Shown: positions 45,201 through 52,025, counted from the stretch's first letter. The stretch: DNA of 64,000 bases from Agelas oroides (GCA_949130485.1 OX422184.1:19856824-19920823); one strand, 5' to 3'. Made by a program: numbers and translations. Notes: a model not told the origin generated them from the letters alone.

Positions 45201-45815
45201 GAAAAGGGTATCATTTTGTAGCTCTTTTAAAGCTCTATCTACTGATACTAGTTTCATTAAAATTGGAGTTTGCTATCAGAAGTTATCGACCCTAGAATAT
45301 AATTTCCACTGCCGGCTCTCTAGCCACTTCGTTTTTTTTTCCTCATGAGTAAGTCTGTACATAACGAGACTCCCCTTATAGTCTCGCGGAGCCAGACTCT
45401 CCCATGTGGAAGTCTGGCTCCGCGAGACTAGCCTGCCCTTGTCTGTCACGGTCCGCAGTTGCCATGCGTTACAGGATATACACGGGGCAGTTACTCAAGA
45501 AGCCGAGGCGCAGCCGCGGGTTCTAATTCAATAACTGCCCCGTGGACCACGCTAGCCTGTAGTATACCTAGCTCGTACTAAACATGGCTTCACTGTCTTC
45601 TAACTGCCTTTGGAACTTACACGATGGCGTCTAATTACCCTAATTGGTACTTGTACTCCTTGTGGTTTGCAGTACATAAACTCAGCGCGGTGCCTTTAAT
45701 CCACCCACGCAGTGTAGTACAACGTAGATTTATTTATACATGGCTTACCTGAGGCACTGATGTTTTGTATGCAAGCTAATCCAATCACCACTCCAATGAT
45801 GAACTGCAGAGTCAT
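25073..45815 (-). CDS. Gene B: Ig/CCP type I membrane receptor with shared N-terminal cassette
   Basis: Exons in reading order: 45815-45749, 41986-41825, 34702-34403, 31787-31614, 25865-25689, 25491-25435, 25365-25073. Every internal exon is phase-1 symmetric and the total is 409 codons plus stop. Order: signal peptide (1-22), propeptide ending R68-D-K-R71, Ig domain (77-176), CCP1 (177-234), CCP2 (235-293), stalk (294-312), transmembrane helix and tail (313-409). A surface recognition or adhesion role is inferred from the domains. Introns of 3.8, 7.1, 2.6 and 5.7 kb are packed with transposons. The join of the cassette (41.8-45.8 kb) to the Ig-CCP-TM part rests on phase, strand and order, not transcript evidence; they could be two genes or include unseen exons. 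Confidence 0.72.
25435..25491 (-). CDS. Gene B exon 6: stalk
   Basis: A 57-nt phase-1 symmetric exon (19 codons, DTAFVTYVPKVEAAPHTVT) between CCP2 and the membrane exon. Flanked by CTCAG acceptor and G|GTATTT donor. A membrane-proximal linker by position. Confidence 0.78.
25560..25623. mobile_element. 64-bp foldback MITE in gene B intron 5
   Basis: Starts TATCCTCATCTCCAGGCCC and ends GGGCCTGGCAACGAGGCTA with a copy-specific stem. Perfect 9-bp target copies GAGCATCAA at 25551-25559 and 25624-25632. Same length and end sequence as 8380-8443 but an unrelated inner stem. Confidence 0.92.
25689..25865 (-). CDS. Gene B CCP/sushi domain 2
   Basis: Reads DCGPPPVFLNGNVSYQNT, then HYHCDDGFTLEGE, AICKADGRWSFTPVCR. 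It has the four cysteines, the conserved tryptophan and the C-x-x-DG-x-W pattern of a complement control protein module. Phase-1 symmetric exon of 177 nt. Confidence 0.93.
25866..29480. other. Gene B intron 4, distal part
   Basis: No exon recognised. Contains a hairpin element at 26724-26847 (CGCACCATGG...CCATGGTGCG), repeat R3 copy 2 at 27612-27790, and a fragment of the 38527-type MITE end at about 27804-27842 (TTTAATAAGATGACxTAACC). Also a copy of the GGGGGTCTTTGGGCATGC repeat core at about 28310-28380 and a short GC-rich hairpin at 28895-28955. Confidence 0.5.
29484..30507 (+). mobile_element. TTAA-flanked element E, young copy 2
   Basis: Flanked by TTAA (29480-29483, 30508-30511) with ends GGTGGCACGG and CCGTGCCACC. 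Almost identical to 4214-5232 about 25 kb away, the main difference being a 27-base T run at about 30220-30246. Direct orientation to that copy makes the pair a plausible substrate for deletion of most of gene A. Confidence 0.93.
30663..31178. mobile_element. 0.5-kb element with internal CCTAAATTTAGG palindromes, copy 1
   Basis: Inverted ends of about 40 bp (TAACACATTATxTTTTxTATTG...) include CCATTCTCTTTTGC. Six intact or near-intact CCTAAATTTAGG palindromes are spaced through the interior (near 30771, 30809, 30870, 30931, 30962, 31050). The second copy at 49219-49735 has degenerate versions at matching positions. Confidence 0.85.
31614..31787 (-). CDS. Gene B CCP domain 1, missing one disulfide pair
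   Basis: Open, phase-1 symmetric exon: TDCGRPPIISNGTMSYQNTT, HYHWVTLEAGE, AICREDGRWSFSHVYR. Relative to CCP2 the second cysteine with its DDGF loop is deleted (HYHC.. becomes HYHW) and the fourth cysteine is tyrosine (VCR to VYR). In CCP modules Cys1-Cys3 and Cys2-Cys4 pair, so exactly one complete pair is gone. Either a one-disulfide variant or an early stage of exon decay; splice sites are intact (CTACAG acceptor, CTCAG|GTATAG donor). Confidence 0.72.
31788..32201. other. Gene B intron 3, proximal part
   Basis: No gene, RNA or clear repeat termini recognised. Confidence 0.35.
32211..34098. mobile_element. 1.9-kb long member of the TAGCCTCGTTCCCAGGC family
   Basis: The left end TAGCCTCGTTCCCAGGCCCG (continuing AAGAGGAGG) is inverted at the right end 34069-34098. 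Perfect 9-bp target copies GGTTAGGGT lie at 32202-32210 and 34099-34107. Unlike the tiny hairpins it has a long interior. Near 32345-32492 a plus-strand stretch reads protein-like (HAKKPTRLHLSSDRFGAING, then LPTGKIIAR) and ends at a G|GTAAGC donor, a possible remnant of a source-element gene. I do not recognise the protein. Confidence 0.88.
34403..34702 (-). CDS. Gene B Ig domain exon
   Basis: Begins DTSIVVISKSDTIAAGRMGV, with first cysteine in VFVCVAYG, tryptophan in LTWNRDG and second cysteine in the DDAAQYSCSAS motif, ending with an F-D-L-T-V-N strand. This is the I-set/V-like pattern (C...W...DxAxYxC). Phase-1 symmetric exon of 300 nt; donor GTACGT, acceptor CCTACAG. A broken partial duplicate lies at 36026-36142. 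Confidence 0.9.
35150..35495 (-). mobile_element. tRNA-derived SINE, copy S1
   Basis: On the minus strand a tRNA-like head has an A box (GCTCAGTTGGTTAGAGCA, about 35464-35481) and a B box (GGGTTCGAGTCCC, about 35431-35443), but no matching acceptor stem, so it is not a tRNA gene. The body continues to a tail with CTCGGTAGCTGAGTTGG, itself like a second A box. Copies: 35716-36025 (inverted, A box lost) and a fragment at 48236-48310. Confidence 0.82.
35716..36025 (+). mobile_element. tRNA-derived SINE, copy S2 (5'-truncated)
   Basis: Starts at AGCATGGCAGG, after the A box, and keeps the B-box region (GAGTTTGAGTCCC). It is inverted relative to S1, and the two flank a GGGGCGGATCCAGGGGGG repeat (35675-35700). 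Its 3' end abuts the duplicated Ig fragment. Confidence 0.8.
36026..36142 (-). pseudogene. Fragment of a duplicated gene B Ig exon
   Basis: Matches 34498-34622 of the Ig exon (minus-strand reading around the WNRDG and HEEQVV positions) with several changes. The intron-side sequence GGATAATAAATTTAGAAACAGGA recurs at 36318-36340, as at 34708-34730, so exon plus flank were duplicated and later disrupted. Not expected to code. Confidence 0.75.
36143..37172. repeat. Inverted repeat with GTTTTAACCACAGAGTGG ends
   Basis: 36143-36200 and 37115-37172 are inverted copies (CTGTxxAAACAGATTGG and GTTTTAACCACAGAGTGGTT). The interior has a hairpin of TCCTCxTTTTCCTTATTCT type at about 36255-36300 and a similar one at about 37005-37070. 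It may be two related elements in opposite orientation. Confidence 0.6.
37173..37639. other. Unassigned stretch before the LINE
   Basis: Contains TGCTCACGCTCGTCCCACAATG (about 37280-37301), inverse of a motif at 40977-41003 and related to 42154-42175 and 57612-57632. Two similar about 60-bp segments at 37350-37410 and 37420-37480 look like a small tandem duplication. No gene seen. Confidence 0.4.
37640..39436 (+). pseudogene. Broken LINE reverse transcriptase (CR1/Jockey-like)
   Basis: Segments in shifted frames: PWIDCDISRDIRRHERWY; FANSPSDSKKFWSSIR; LFNLSIRTGQLPAEW; NQYGFRSGRSTVIPLL; GCVFFDLSKAFDTIPH; GVPQGSILGPLLFLIYINDL; and LLYADDIV with the catalytic YADD near 39418-39429. These are RT motifs in the correct order. 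The frame is broken by shifts near 38138 and 39270-39320 and by a MITE at 38527-38895. Everything after YADD is replaced by element E at 39437. Not functional. Confidence 0.92.
38527..38895. mobile_element. 0.37-kb MITE (9-bp target) inside the LINE, with TTAGGG tract
   Basis: Ends GGGTATAGTCTAAGTTCACC and inverse, with perfect 9-bp target copies CTGCTGAAT (38518-38526, 38896-38904) that restore the LINE frame when one is removed. The interior has four tandem TTAGGG-like units at about 38721-38755. A 9-bp target duplication is typical of Mutator-like elements; that assignment is inference. Confidence 0.92.
39437..40139 (-). mobile_element. TTAA element E, truncated inverted copy 3
   Basis: Reverse-complement match to the first roughly 700 bp of 4214-5232. 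The intact end abuts TTAA (40140-40143); the other end stops within the element and joins the LINE just after YADDIV. Confidence 0.88.
40441..40803. mobile_element. 0.36-kb MITE, second copy of the 38527 family
   Basis: Ends GGGATAGACTAAGTTCACCC and ACTTAGACTATACCC. Target copies GTTTTCAAC and ATTTTCAAC (40432-40440, 40804-40812) match in 8 of 9 bases. Inverted relative to 38527-38895 and carries the complementary CCCTAACCCTAA tract at about 40577-40623. Confidence 0.9.
40804..41824. other. Gene B intron 2 near exon 2: hairpin and CpG-rich block
   Basis: A small inverted repeat AACCTCCGAG...CTCGGAGGTT spans 41147-41222. At 41430-41760 is a CpG-rich block; on the minus strand it has two GTACGTAC donor-like sites (after CGCTTGAG near 41593 and after GGATAAG near 41462) and a direct repeat CCGCCAAATTTAAA (41669, 41727). 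Possibly a first exon of a repeat-encoded or unknown gene; not resolvable by eye. Confidence 0.35.
41825..41986 (-). CDS. Gene B exon 2: propeptide with R-D-K-R
   Basis: 54 codons, closely matching gene A exon 2 (GDTDSQTTAWNGRDFPEVKY; FHVRTRDKRQTALR) with one extra PL repeat. Phase-1 symmetric, acceptor TATACAG and donor G|GTATTT as in gene A. Processing after R71 would expose the Ig part. Confidence 0.85.
42130..42487. repeat. Segment shared with gene C intron 1
   Basis: Similar over about 350 bp to 57600-57950 (GGGGCGAGCCTGAGCAAGCA, TCTCTGGC, TGAGTGxCG, GTATAATTTGTA-like). Both run the same way on the plus strand although genes B and C are opposed, so this is a dispersed repeat rather than ancestral intron. 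Similarity resumes at 45440 after the nested insertions, so 57950 is an empty site. Confidence 0.7.
42501..45372. mobile_element. 2.9-kb element with long terminal inverted repeats
   Basis: Arms of about 300 bp at each end: GGAATCTCATGTACAGACTT on the left and its inverse on the right, then a shared TTACGGGTTTACCCCAAATT block and a GACATTTCAGAGCAGCCTCC block (42687-42706, 44705-44724). Flanked by CCCTTATA (42493-42500, 45373-45380). Internal frames (42794-43015, 43924-44112) have no recognised transposase motif. It contains a second large palindrome at 44946-45331. Confidence 0.85.
44946..45331. repeat. Large foldback inside the 2.9-kb element
   Basis: Arms 44946-45080 and about 45197-45331 are inverted and almost perfect over about 135 bp (CGAAGTGGCTAGAGAGCCGG outermost; GGATATCATTTTG-like inner end), with a loop of about 115 bp. 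It probably inserted into the right terminal repeat, which continues outside it. Confidence 0.88.
45379..45430. mobile_element. 52-bp foldback hairpin TAGTCTCGCGGAGCCAG
   Basis: Perfect inverted ends TAGTCTCGCGGAGCCAGACT and inverse. The right 9-bp flank GCCTGCCCT (45431-45439) also occurs at 42488-42496, left of the 2.9-kb element, so this hairpin inserted first (target GCCTGCCCT) and the larger element then landed at its left edge. Confidence 0.82.
45749..45815 (-). CDS. Gene B exon 1: signal peptide
   Basis: Encodes the same 22 residues as gene A exon 1, and the flanking leader (TTTTCTGAAGGACTGAAACC) and donor (CTCAG|GTAAGC) are also the same. Near identity at DNA level points to recent duplication or conversion. 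Confidence 0.87.
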
Positions 45816-46140
45816 GGTTTCAGTCCTTCAGAAAACACTGTGAATCAAAACCGATACAATATCATGCAAAACCCTTGTCAAGACTTGTAGCTACAAACAT
45901 ACTTTCAGTCCAAACTATTCTTTATCTAAACTTTCACCTTTTACTGCTACTCTCCCAATGCTAATGGGGGCACATTAACACTGAAGTAACCAGACTTTTA
46001 TTTCTCTTAAAATTATATTTCTGAAGGTTATCTTTGCCTAAACTTTCACCTTTTACTATGTTCCCATGCTAATCGGGCACATGAACAGACAGATTGGAGC
46101 ATGCACTTACACTTAAATGTATACTATGAACTTTCACAAT
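45816..46140 (-). promoter_or_regulatory. Promoter region of gene B, TATA altered
   Basis: Read on the minus strand it matches the gene A promoter (GGACTGAAAGTATG..., then CTTGAC), but AGTATATAAG is AGTATGTTTG at about 45903-45912. About 100 nt of leader present in A and C is missing, with the break between two GCATGAT-like words. Farther upstream, two copies of the GTAAAAGGTGAAAGTTTAG block (about 45930-46000 and 46025-46090) match the palindrome arms at 1-614. Confidence 0.6.
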
Positions 46141-46166
46141 GAGAAGCCAATTGCATGATAAGCCTA

Positions 46167-46263
46167 TAGCCTAGTTCCCAGGCCACCCCCAGATTTTATC
46201 CCGCAGCTGTGTATGCTCTATAGCTGTGAGATAAAATCTGGGAGTGGCCTGGGAACGAGGCTA
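46167..46263. mobile_element. 97-bp foldback MITE
   Basis: TAGCCTAGTTCCCAGGCCAC and inverted partner GTGGCCTGGGAACGAGGCTA, with a copy-specific inner stem (CCAGATTTTATC). TGATAAGC flanks both sides (about 46156-46163 and 46264-46271) with three extra bases at the left. Confidence 0.85.
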
Positions 46264-46572
46264 TGATAAGCTCCTTGGGAGAGATGTTTCTTGGAATTTT
46301 CATTGTTGTGATAGCTGATAGAGATCACGCCCACTTCCCTTCCTAGTCAGGGATGTATAGCCTTTTATTGAGTGAGCCTGAGAAAGCAGCTTGGTTAGGG
46401 TTAGGGTTATGGGGGTGGGGGCCGAGAGTAGAGTGCGAGGTGGAGAGATGCTCCCGACGCTATTTCCCCTGCGCATGTGCCAATCATTGCCAGATCAGGA
46501 GAGTGGATGGTGCACAGCTACTGGACAGATGTGGTGTGAGAGCTCTCCTTATAGCTGAAGTGGAGAGGCAAG

Positions 46573-46818
46573 TTGGATGGGCAAGACTGTGTGGGATGCA
46601 GCCTTGGACTGTGGGGTCTTGCATACCAGGCAGCTCCAGTTGTTGAGCACCACCATGGGAGGGGTAACCACCCCTGCCCCCTCTGTGACACTGCACCACT
46701 GGAGGACTCAGTGATGGGACACTTGCTTTCAAACCACTGTGGGGAGCTGGGGCTAGTACAAGAGACAGACTTGGAGCTGTTATTATGCCGACTTGTGGAC
46801 TTGGACATTAATTTTTAG
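46573..46818 (+). pseudogene. 81-codon frame with a C2H2-like zinc finger
   Basis: C-x2-C-x11-H-x4-H (HPCPLCDTAP...MGHLLSNH) in a frame ending DLDINF and TAG. Terminal zinc fingers of this kind occur at the ends of mobile-element proteins as well as in host factors. The frame is short, isolated and without splice context, so a repeat-derived fragment is more likely than a host gene. A TTAGGG-like tract lies just upstream at 46394-46409. Confidence 0.35.
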
Positions 46819-46824
46819 CTAAAT

Positions 46825-47156
46825 TTGTATACGGTTTTCCTGTCACATAACCTTTGTCATTATTTTTATTCATATGTGTCACATTCTCCTTGTGGGCGTT
46901 ATCGATCAATCTTTGAACCTTTGAACCACAAATGCAATGACACGGATTTCAAACTCTTTGGAAATGTCTGTTACATTTCCGTTACACATATTTCATGTTT
47001 TACTATGCGGCTCAAAGTCTGACTAAAGTAACGAGCTTAGACTCTGGTTAATCAGCGCATGCGCTTATAAGTGTAAGTGGTAAGCAAATATGCACATGAT
47101 ATGCGCTAAATAAGGGAAGCAATGAAAAGGCCACACCCTACAGGCGGGCATGAGTG
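46825..47156. other. Unassigned spacer
   Basis: No supported gene or repeat termini. Confidence 0.3.
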
Positions 47157-47168
47157 CGCAGTAGATCG

Positions 47169-47914
47169 AGGGGTCCGTCACGAAAGAAATCTAATTGAAA
47201 TCCAGAAATCCAAACTGAAATCCAGAAATCCACTCTGAAATCCAGAAATCCAATCTGAAATCCGGATATCGATAGAGGCGGAGACAGCTACCAAGAAGTG
47301 GGGGGGCTCATGTTCTAAACGTTAAGCTGTGGGGGTGTGGAAACGAGATGATATTGTACTTCTCTGTACAACTAGTAGAAAAATTGGGGGGGGGGGGGGG
47401 GGGGGGGGGCTGAGCTCCCCCAATCTGAAAAGTGGGAGGGCCTAAGCCCCCCCTGCCCCCCCTATATCTCCGCCCCTGCAATCCAAAAATGATTCAGGAT
47501 CCTATTAAAATACTCGGCAAATATCCGTATACTTTAAATTAATTACATCACCGGCGGACGCGCATGGTTATCTATGACATCAACTCACAACGAATGACCT
47601 TTGTACCCGTTCGGTAGGGTACATTGAAGGTCATTCCCCCGAGGTGATGTAATTGCAATATTATGTATAAACAATCAACGAACACGCAGTATGCACTGCG
47701 TAGAGGTAAAGTGCCTGTGATATTGTATTCTGTCTGCATCTAGGAATGTGGTTCATTGATTGTTCCTGAGTACATTTTAGCTCGATCCGAAATCCAGAAA
47801 TCCACTTTGAAATCCAGAAATCCATATTGAAATCTACAATCTGAAATCCGAAATCCACGTGAAAATTCTGGATTTCAAAATCTCATACGCCAAGAAGCGC
47901 CGTGGCGGACCCCT
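47169..47914. mobile_element. Element with AGGGGTCCGYCAC ends, 12-bp target and 20-bp iterons
   Basis: Ends AGGGGTCCGTCAC and GTGGCGGACCCCT, flanked by perfect 12-bp direct repeats CGCAGTAGATCG (47157-47168, 47915-47926). Subterminal arrays of a 20-bp unit (TGAAATCCAGAAATCCAxxC) lie at 47198-47270 and 47787-47850, in the same orientation at both ends. The interior contains nested foldbacks at about 47276-47478 (GGCGGAGA...TCTCCGCC with a G run) and 47539-47654. Confidence 0.88.
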
Positions 47915-48235
47915 CGCAGTAGATCGTTATGCGCGTTCACCTGGCAAATACCGACGTAAAATCAGAAGGCTCCATCCTCCTCGAAGGGACCGTGATTCGC
48001 AGCCATTGTGTATTTAAGGAGTCGTACAGGAGAAAATTATTTGTAATACTAATAGGCTAGGCCTAGTAGTCCATTCGTAAACGAACCGCGAAGGATGTGG
48101 CTTGTGACTTTGTGTTAGCCAGAAGCGGGAAAAACGTGTGTAGCTCTTATTTCCTTGACTTCAGGATGACCATAAAGTGTACTGCGTGTTCTTGATGCCA
48201 TGGTTTTTACTCGATCTCTCGCCGCCAGCGTGTAC

Positions 48236-48330
48236 TGGTCTGACTGTCAGGTCTGGAGCATGTTAAAAAATCTGAGCCTCCGCACCTCGCGCTTCGCGCT
48301 CGCCGCAACCCCCCCCCCCCCCCCCCCCCC
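48236..48330 (+). repeat. SINE fragment followed by poly-C
   Basis: 48236-48300 matches the body of the SINEs at 35.2-36.0 kb (CTGACTGTCAGGTCTGGAGC, CTTCGCGCTCGCCGC). It runs into 22 Cs (48309-48330). Confidence 0.75.
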
Positions 48331-49218
48331 ATAAAATTAAAACAAATGCAGGCCTAGATGTTATGCCAAATCACCTACTGTGCAGTATGCACTCTGAATT
48401 AAACTTTGTCCCATATGAAGCACCTCTAGACAGCCTAGCTAGATCTTTTTGGATACAGACAGTCCCTAACTATGCTTTCAAGACATGCATTGGGGGGCTT
48501 GGCCACACCTATACTGCATGCACTAATCAGTATGTGAGAGTGCTAATCAGTTATTTACATTCCAAATTCTCGCAAGATTGATATGTATACACAGATACAT
48601 GCAGCCTGCTTCCTGGTTTCAATGCCTTAATTTTGAGCAGCCACACTCAACAGCTAGACCCAGTCCTTCTTAATGTGCCCCAAAATCTTTAAATTGCAAC
48701 ATGCTAGTTGGCAGTAAGTCAGTATTATCCCAGTTTGGTGGTTCAATGTATGCACACCTTGGGCTTTGCCTTGTGTATACGTATTATTAAACTACGTAGC
48801 TCCTTAGGTTTAGTAATCCAGGTAGCTACAAGCCTTACAGCTAAAAGGTTATAATCTGGGTAAGCAATAATAACTAGTGGATGCTAAAGTATCATAAGCA
48901 AAACTTCATTCCGGGATGAGAGAGTATATACCATACACTAAATAGCTATCTATCAGTATCTGCTATATGTAACACAGTGTCCAGGCCTCACGGATAGAAG
49001 AAAATCAGGGTAATAATAACCAGGGTATACTAAAGTACAAACAGTGGCGTAAGCAAAAGTTCATTCTGCAATGAGAGGTACCACACACTAAATAGCTAGC
49101 CTCAGATTCAGAATGAGGCTAACTAAATAGCTAGCTCAGATTCAGAATGAGGCTAACTAAATAGCTAGCTCAGATTCACTATATGCTTTACAAAGTAACT
49201 ACAGCTAATATCCATCAC
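48331..49218. other. Spacer with a short tandem triplication
   Basis: 49086-49188 holds three near-identical copies of a roughly 37-bp unit (ACTAAATAGCTAGC.TCAGAT then TCAGAATGAGGCTA). No gene recognised. Confidence 0.55.
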
Positions 49219-49735
49219 TAGTCACATTCTCTTTTGTATCGTTCCATTCTCTTTTGCAGGAACCTGATCTTTTTGTTCTAATTATAAATTTTTAGGTTTT
49301 CTCAAAAATGGCTCAATCTTTAGTGTAGTTGCCTAAATTTAGGTACTTTAATCATATGTCGAGCACGTAATGATGCCTAAATTTAACAGCCATAATTTAT
49401 ATGGTCTTCAGTTTGAGCTAATCTTTAGCAATGCCTGCCTATATTTAGGCAGCCATGCTATGAAGGTAGTCTAAAGTGTGCGTAAAAAATGCTATGCCTA
49501 AATTTAGGTACCTGTTGTGTAATACGTGTCTTGAATGTGCCAGAATTTAGGCATCTGCATCAATTTTGACGCAAAATCATGCGCATTTATTGATAAAAGT
49601 TTGGAGAATGTGCTGTGTAAATTTAGGCAGCAAGCAAGATTTTAGTCAACTTCTTGTACTTTGCTAAAAGATTTTGCATAAAATGTTCGAAATCGTCCAA
49701 AAGAGAATGGGACAGTACAAAAAATTATGTGGTTA
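49219..49735. mobile_element. 0.5-kb element with CCTAAATTTAGG palindromes, copy 2
   Basis: Same ends and internal order as 30663-31178, more diverged; the six palindromes are partly decayed. Its right boundary lies 1-2 bases from the stop codon of the candidate gene at 49737-50372, so it may have set that gene's 3' end. Confidence 0.82.
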
Positions 49736-49736
49736 G

Positions 49737-50372
49737 TTATATACTATACAAGAACACAACTACATTAGTCAGTTCAGTTATACAAAGGTCCAACAAGTCA
49801 GAGGGAGCTTGTTTTACTTTCTTTGACATCAGGTCTTCACCTGACATTCCTGTAAAGAGTATGATCACAGATTGTATGTCAGAACCTTTCTATAGAACTG
49901 TTCCTTTGAAAAAAATATGTTAGCTATGTGTACATATTAGGGGGAAACCTTAATACTGCTGTAATTAACTAGCTATGCACAAAATTTAGTGATCTATAGT
50001 TTGTGAGTACTAATTTCAGTGGTATCTCCCAGCGTCTAGTATGCAAGTATATACTGTACCAAAATCATCAACAGATTCAGCCTTTTTTCCCCTTGCTTTA
50101 CTCTCTGAGACTGTTCCATGTTTGCCTCTGAAAACTAAGAGCATGAGAATAGTGTAAAATACAGTAGCCTGTTACAAACCTGCCATGTCAACGAAAGTAG
50201 ATGGCACGATACCCATTGGAATCCCAATACAAGTCTTGCATTCAGAGGCATTGGCTGTTTTGTGATCAAGTACTAGATAGCTTCCATCATCAATAAATTG
50301 CTTCATTCTACTTTTGCAGCTTGGTGTTTTGCGAAAGATATCTTTCTCTGGTACATAAGGAATATTTTTCAT
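49737..50372 (-). CDS. Gene D: three-exon candidate gene of unknown function
   Basis: Exons 50372-50180, 50134-50060 and 49849-49737 give 126 codons plus stop. Both junctions are phase 1 with consensus sites (GGCAG|GTTTGT...TCTTAG; TTTTG|GTACAG...TTTACAG). Exon 1 reads PEKDIFRKTPSCKSRMKQFI, DDGSYLVLDHKTANASECKT and CIGIPMGIVPSTFVDMA; exon 2 is basic (RGKHGTVSESKARGKKAES); exon 3 starts GMSGEDLMSKKVKQ. No signal peptide or known domain recognised. An in-frame TAA lies eight codons before the ATG, so this start is plausible, though a more 5' exon joining elsewhere cannot be excluded. Sits between divergent genes B and C. Confidence 0.5.
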
Positions 50373-50599
50373 CCAAGCGAGTGATAAATTGTTTTAGATG
50401 AACAGGAATGAGGAATTGAAGCATATATTAATAGCACACATTAAAATGCTCATTTCATATGTAAACTTAATTTATACGTATGTGAGTCAGTATATATGTA
50501 TTTGTGCTCATCAGTTTGTGCCCACATAACTTTGTGCAAGCAAGCTGACACTGATTAAGTGATTAATTCAATATTCATAACAAGTAGTCCAACCTTTCA

Positions 50600-50830
50600 C
50601 CCCGAAATGGAACTAGCTAATGATGTAGTGAAGACATTCTGCTTGGCTTGCTGATGGATTAGTGACCACATCCTGCTGGGTTAGTGCCTGTAGCTATGGT
50701 AACAACATACAGCACTTGTAGCTATGGTGACAAAGGTATATACCTGTAGTAGCTTGGTCAGCACTTGTAGCTATGGTGACCACAACTTTGGCTGTTCAAA
50801 ATAAGCATGACTTGTGTGGTTTCATATTAC
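50600..50830. repeat. Diverged copy of the 52.8/53.1-kb tandem unit
   Basis: Shares CTGCTTGGCTTGCTGATxGAT, CCACATCCTGCT and AGCTTGGTCAGCACTTGTAG with 52803-53000 and 53105-53290. An older third copy. Confidence 0.75.
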
Positions 50831-50889
50831 CAGCACACTTTACTGTACAGTAGCTGGAAGATAAAATAGCATGTAGCTGAAGTACACCA

Positions 50890-51330
50890 TATTACATACT
50901 GCCCTTGAGTACTAAAGCCTTGCTGTATCTCATGGTAAGCCATGCTGTAAGTCATAATACAGTGGGCAATGACCAATTGTAGGCCATGCCAGGATGTCGG
51001 TGAGAGAGGTAGGGAGGGATTGAGATTATCTTGCTAAAACTAGCAACAGAATATTCTGATTGGAGGTGGTGAGGTGGAAGTTAGCCTCATTTCCAGGCTC
51101 CTCCCAAGCTTTTGGTTGCATAATGTACGAAATACATTATGTGACCAAAAAGCTTGGGAGGAGCCTGTAAACAAGGCTAGTGCATGGAAGTAACTGAAAA
51201 GCATAAGGACTCTATCCAAGGTAGTGTGTAGTGGGCCTCATTCTAACAGCTAATCTGAGGTAGTAAGTAACCCTTGACAAAGCCTCCCACACACTATTTC
51301 CAGAAACATTTCAGAAACAAATCACTGCCT
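50890..51330. repeat. Left arm of a long inverted repeat (partner 54490-54795)
   Basis: Reverse complement of 54490-54795 (for example AGTACTAAAGCCTTGCTG, AATGACCAATTGTAGGCCAT, GATTGAGATTATCTTG, CCTCCCACACACT), interrupted here by the foldback MITE at 51082-51179. The partner lacks that MITE. Confidence 0.85.
51082..51179. mobile_element. 98-bp foldback MITE with empty site in the partner arm
   Basis: TAGCCTCATTTCCAGGCTCC ... ACAAGGCTA with a perfect inner stem (TCCCAAGCTTTTGGT and inverse). TGGAAGT occurs at both sides. The inverted partner near 54610-54630 reads straight through the site, confirming insertion after the inverted duplication arose. Confidence 0.9.
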
Positions 51331-51660
51331 GACATTACACTTGTTTCTAGAAACACACATCAATTTGAAACAGGTTGAAGAATTAATAGTGTGTTCCCAG
51401 GCCCTGCGCGGCCAGCTTCCCATATGGCCATGTAAATGACAGGAGCTGGGGAACTAGGAATGGCCCACAATTGACTACTTCATAAGCGTAGTTTTTAGCA
51501 GGAGCTTATGAGCTTATGAGCAGTGAAGCCGGTCGGCTTCGCCACTCATAAGTTCCTGGTTTTAGTAGCAGACAATATTTGAATGAAGCTATCAGTAAAA
51601 CTAGGGATAGTTACACAGCACAGGGTTTACCAAGGGGTAGTCACTTACATGTCCCGTGTA

Positions 51661-51888
51661 GAAGCGTTTGCGACCGGGATCAAAATTGAATCAAGTGATC
51701 AAAGCCCTTTTGGGGGGCCGATCAAGGGATCAAGGTGAACTCCAAACGGCTAAAAATCAATGCATCAAGAACGCGTGGCTGCAAATTCGACCTTTGACCC
51801 TTGAAAATCAAGCGATCAAGAGCCCCAGAAGGGAATAATCAAGCACACTTTTTGCCGATCGAAAAACTTGATCGCGGTCGCAAACGCT
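51661..51888. mobile_element. AAGCGTTTGCGACC-ended element with reiterated GATCAAG
   Basis: Ends AAGCGTTTGCGACCGGGATC and GATCGCGGTCGCAAACGCTT. The interior repeats ATCAAG/GATCAAG about ten times (for example GATCAAGGGATCAAGG, GCGATCAAGAG), mostly in one orientation. No coding sequence. Confidence 0.8.
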
Positions 51889-52025
51889 TTAACAGGTGAC
51901 ATAATTATGAGTGACTACCCCTACTTTACTGAATGCGTAGTCTTGTTCCGAGGCTCTCCCCACACACAAACTAAGTGCCAAAAAGTTGAGTGTGTGGGTG
52001 GGTGCCTGATAGTGAAACTACTGCG

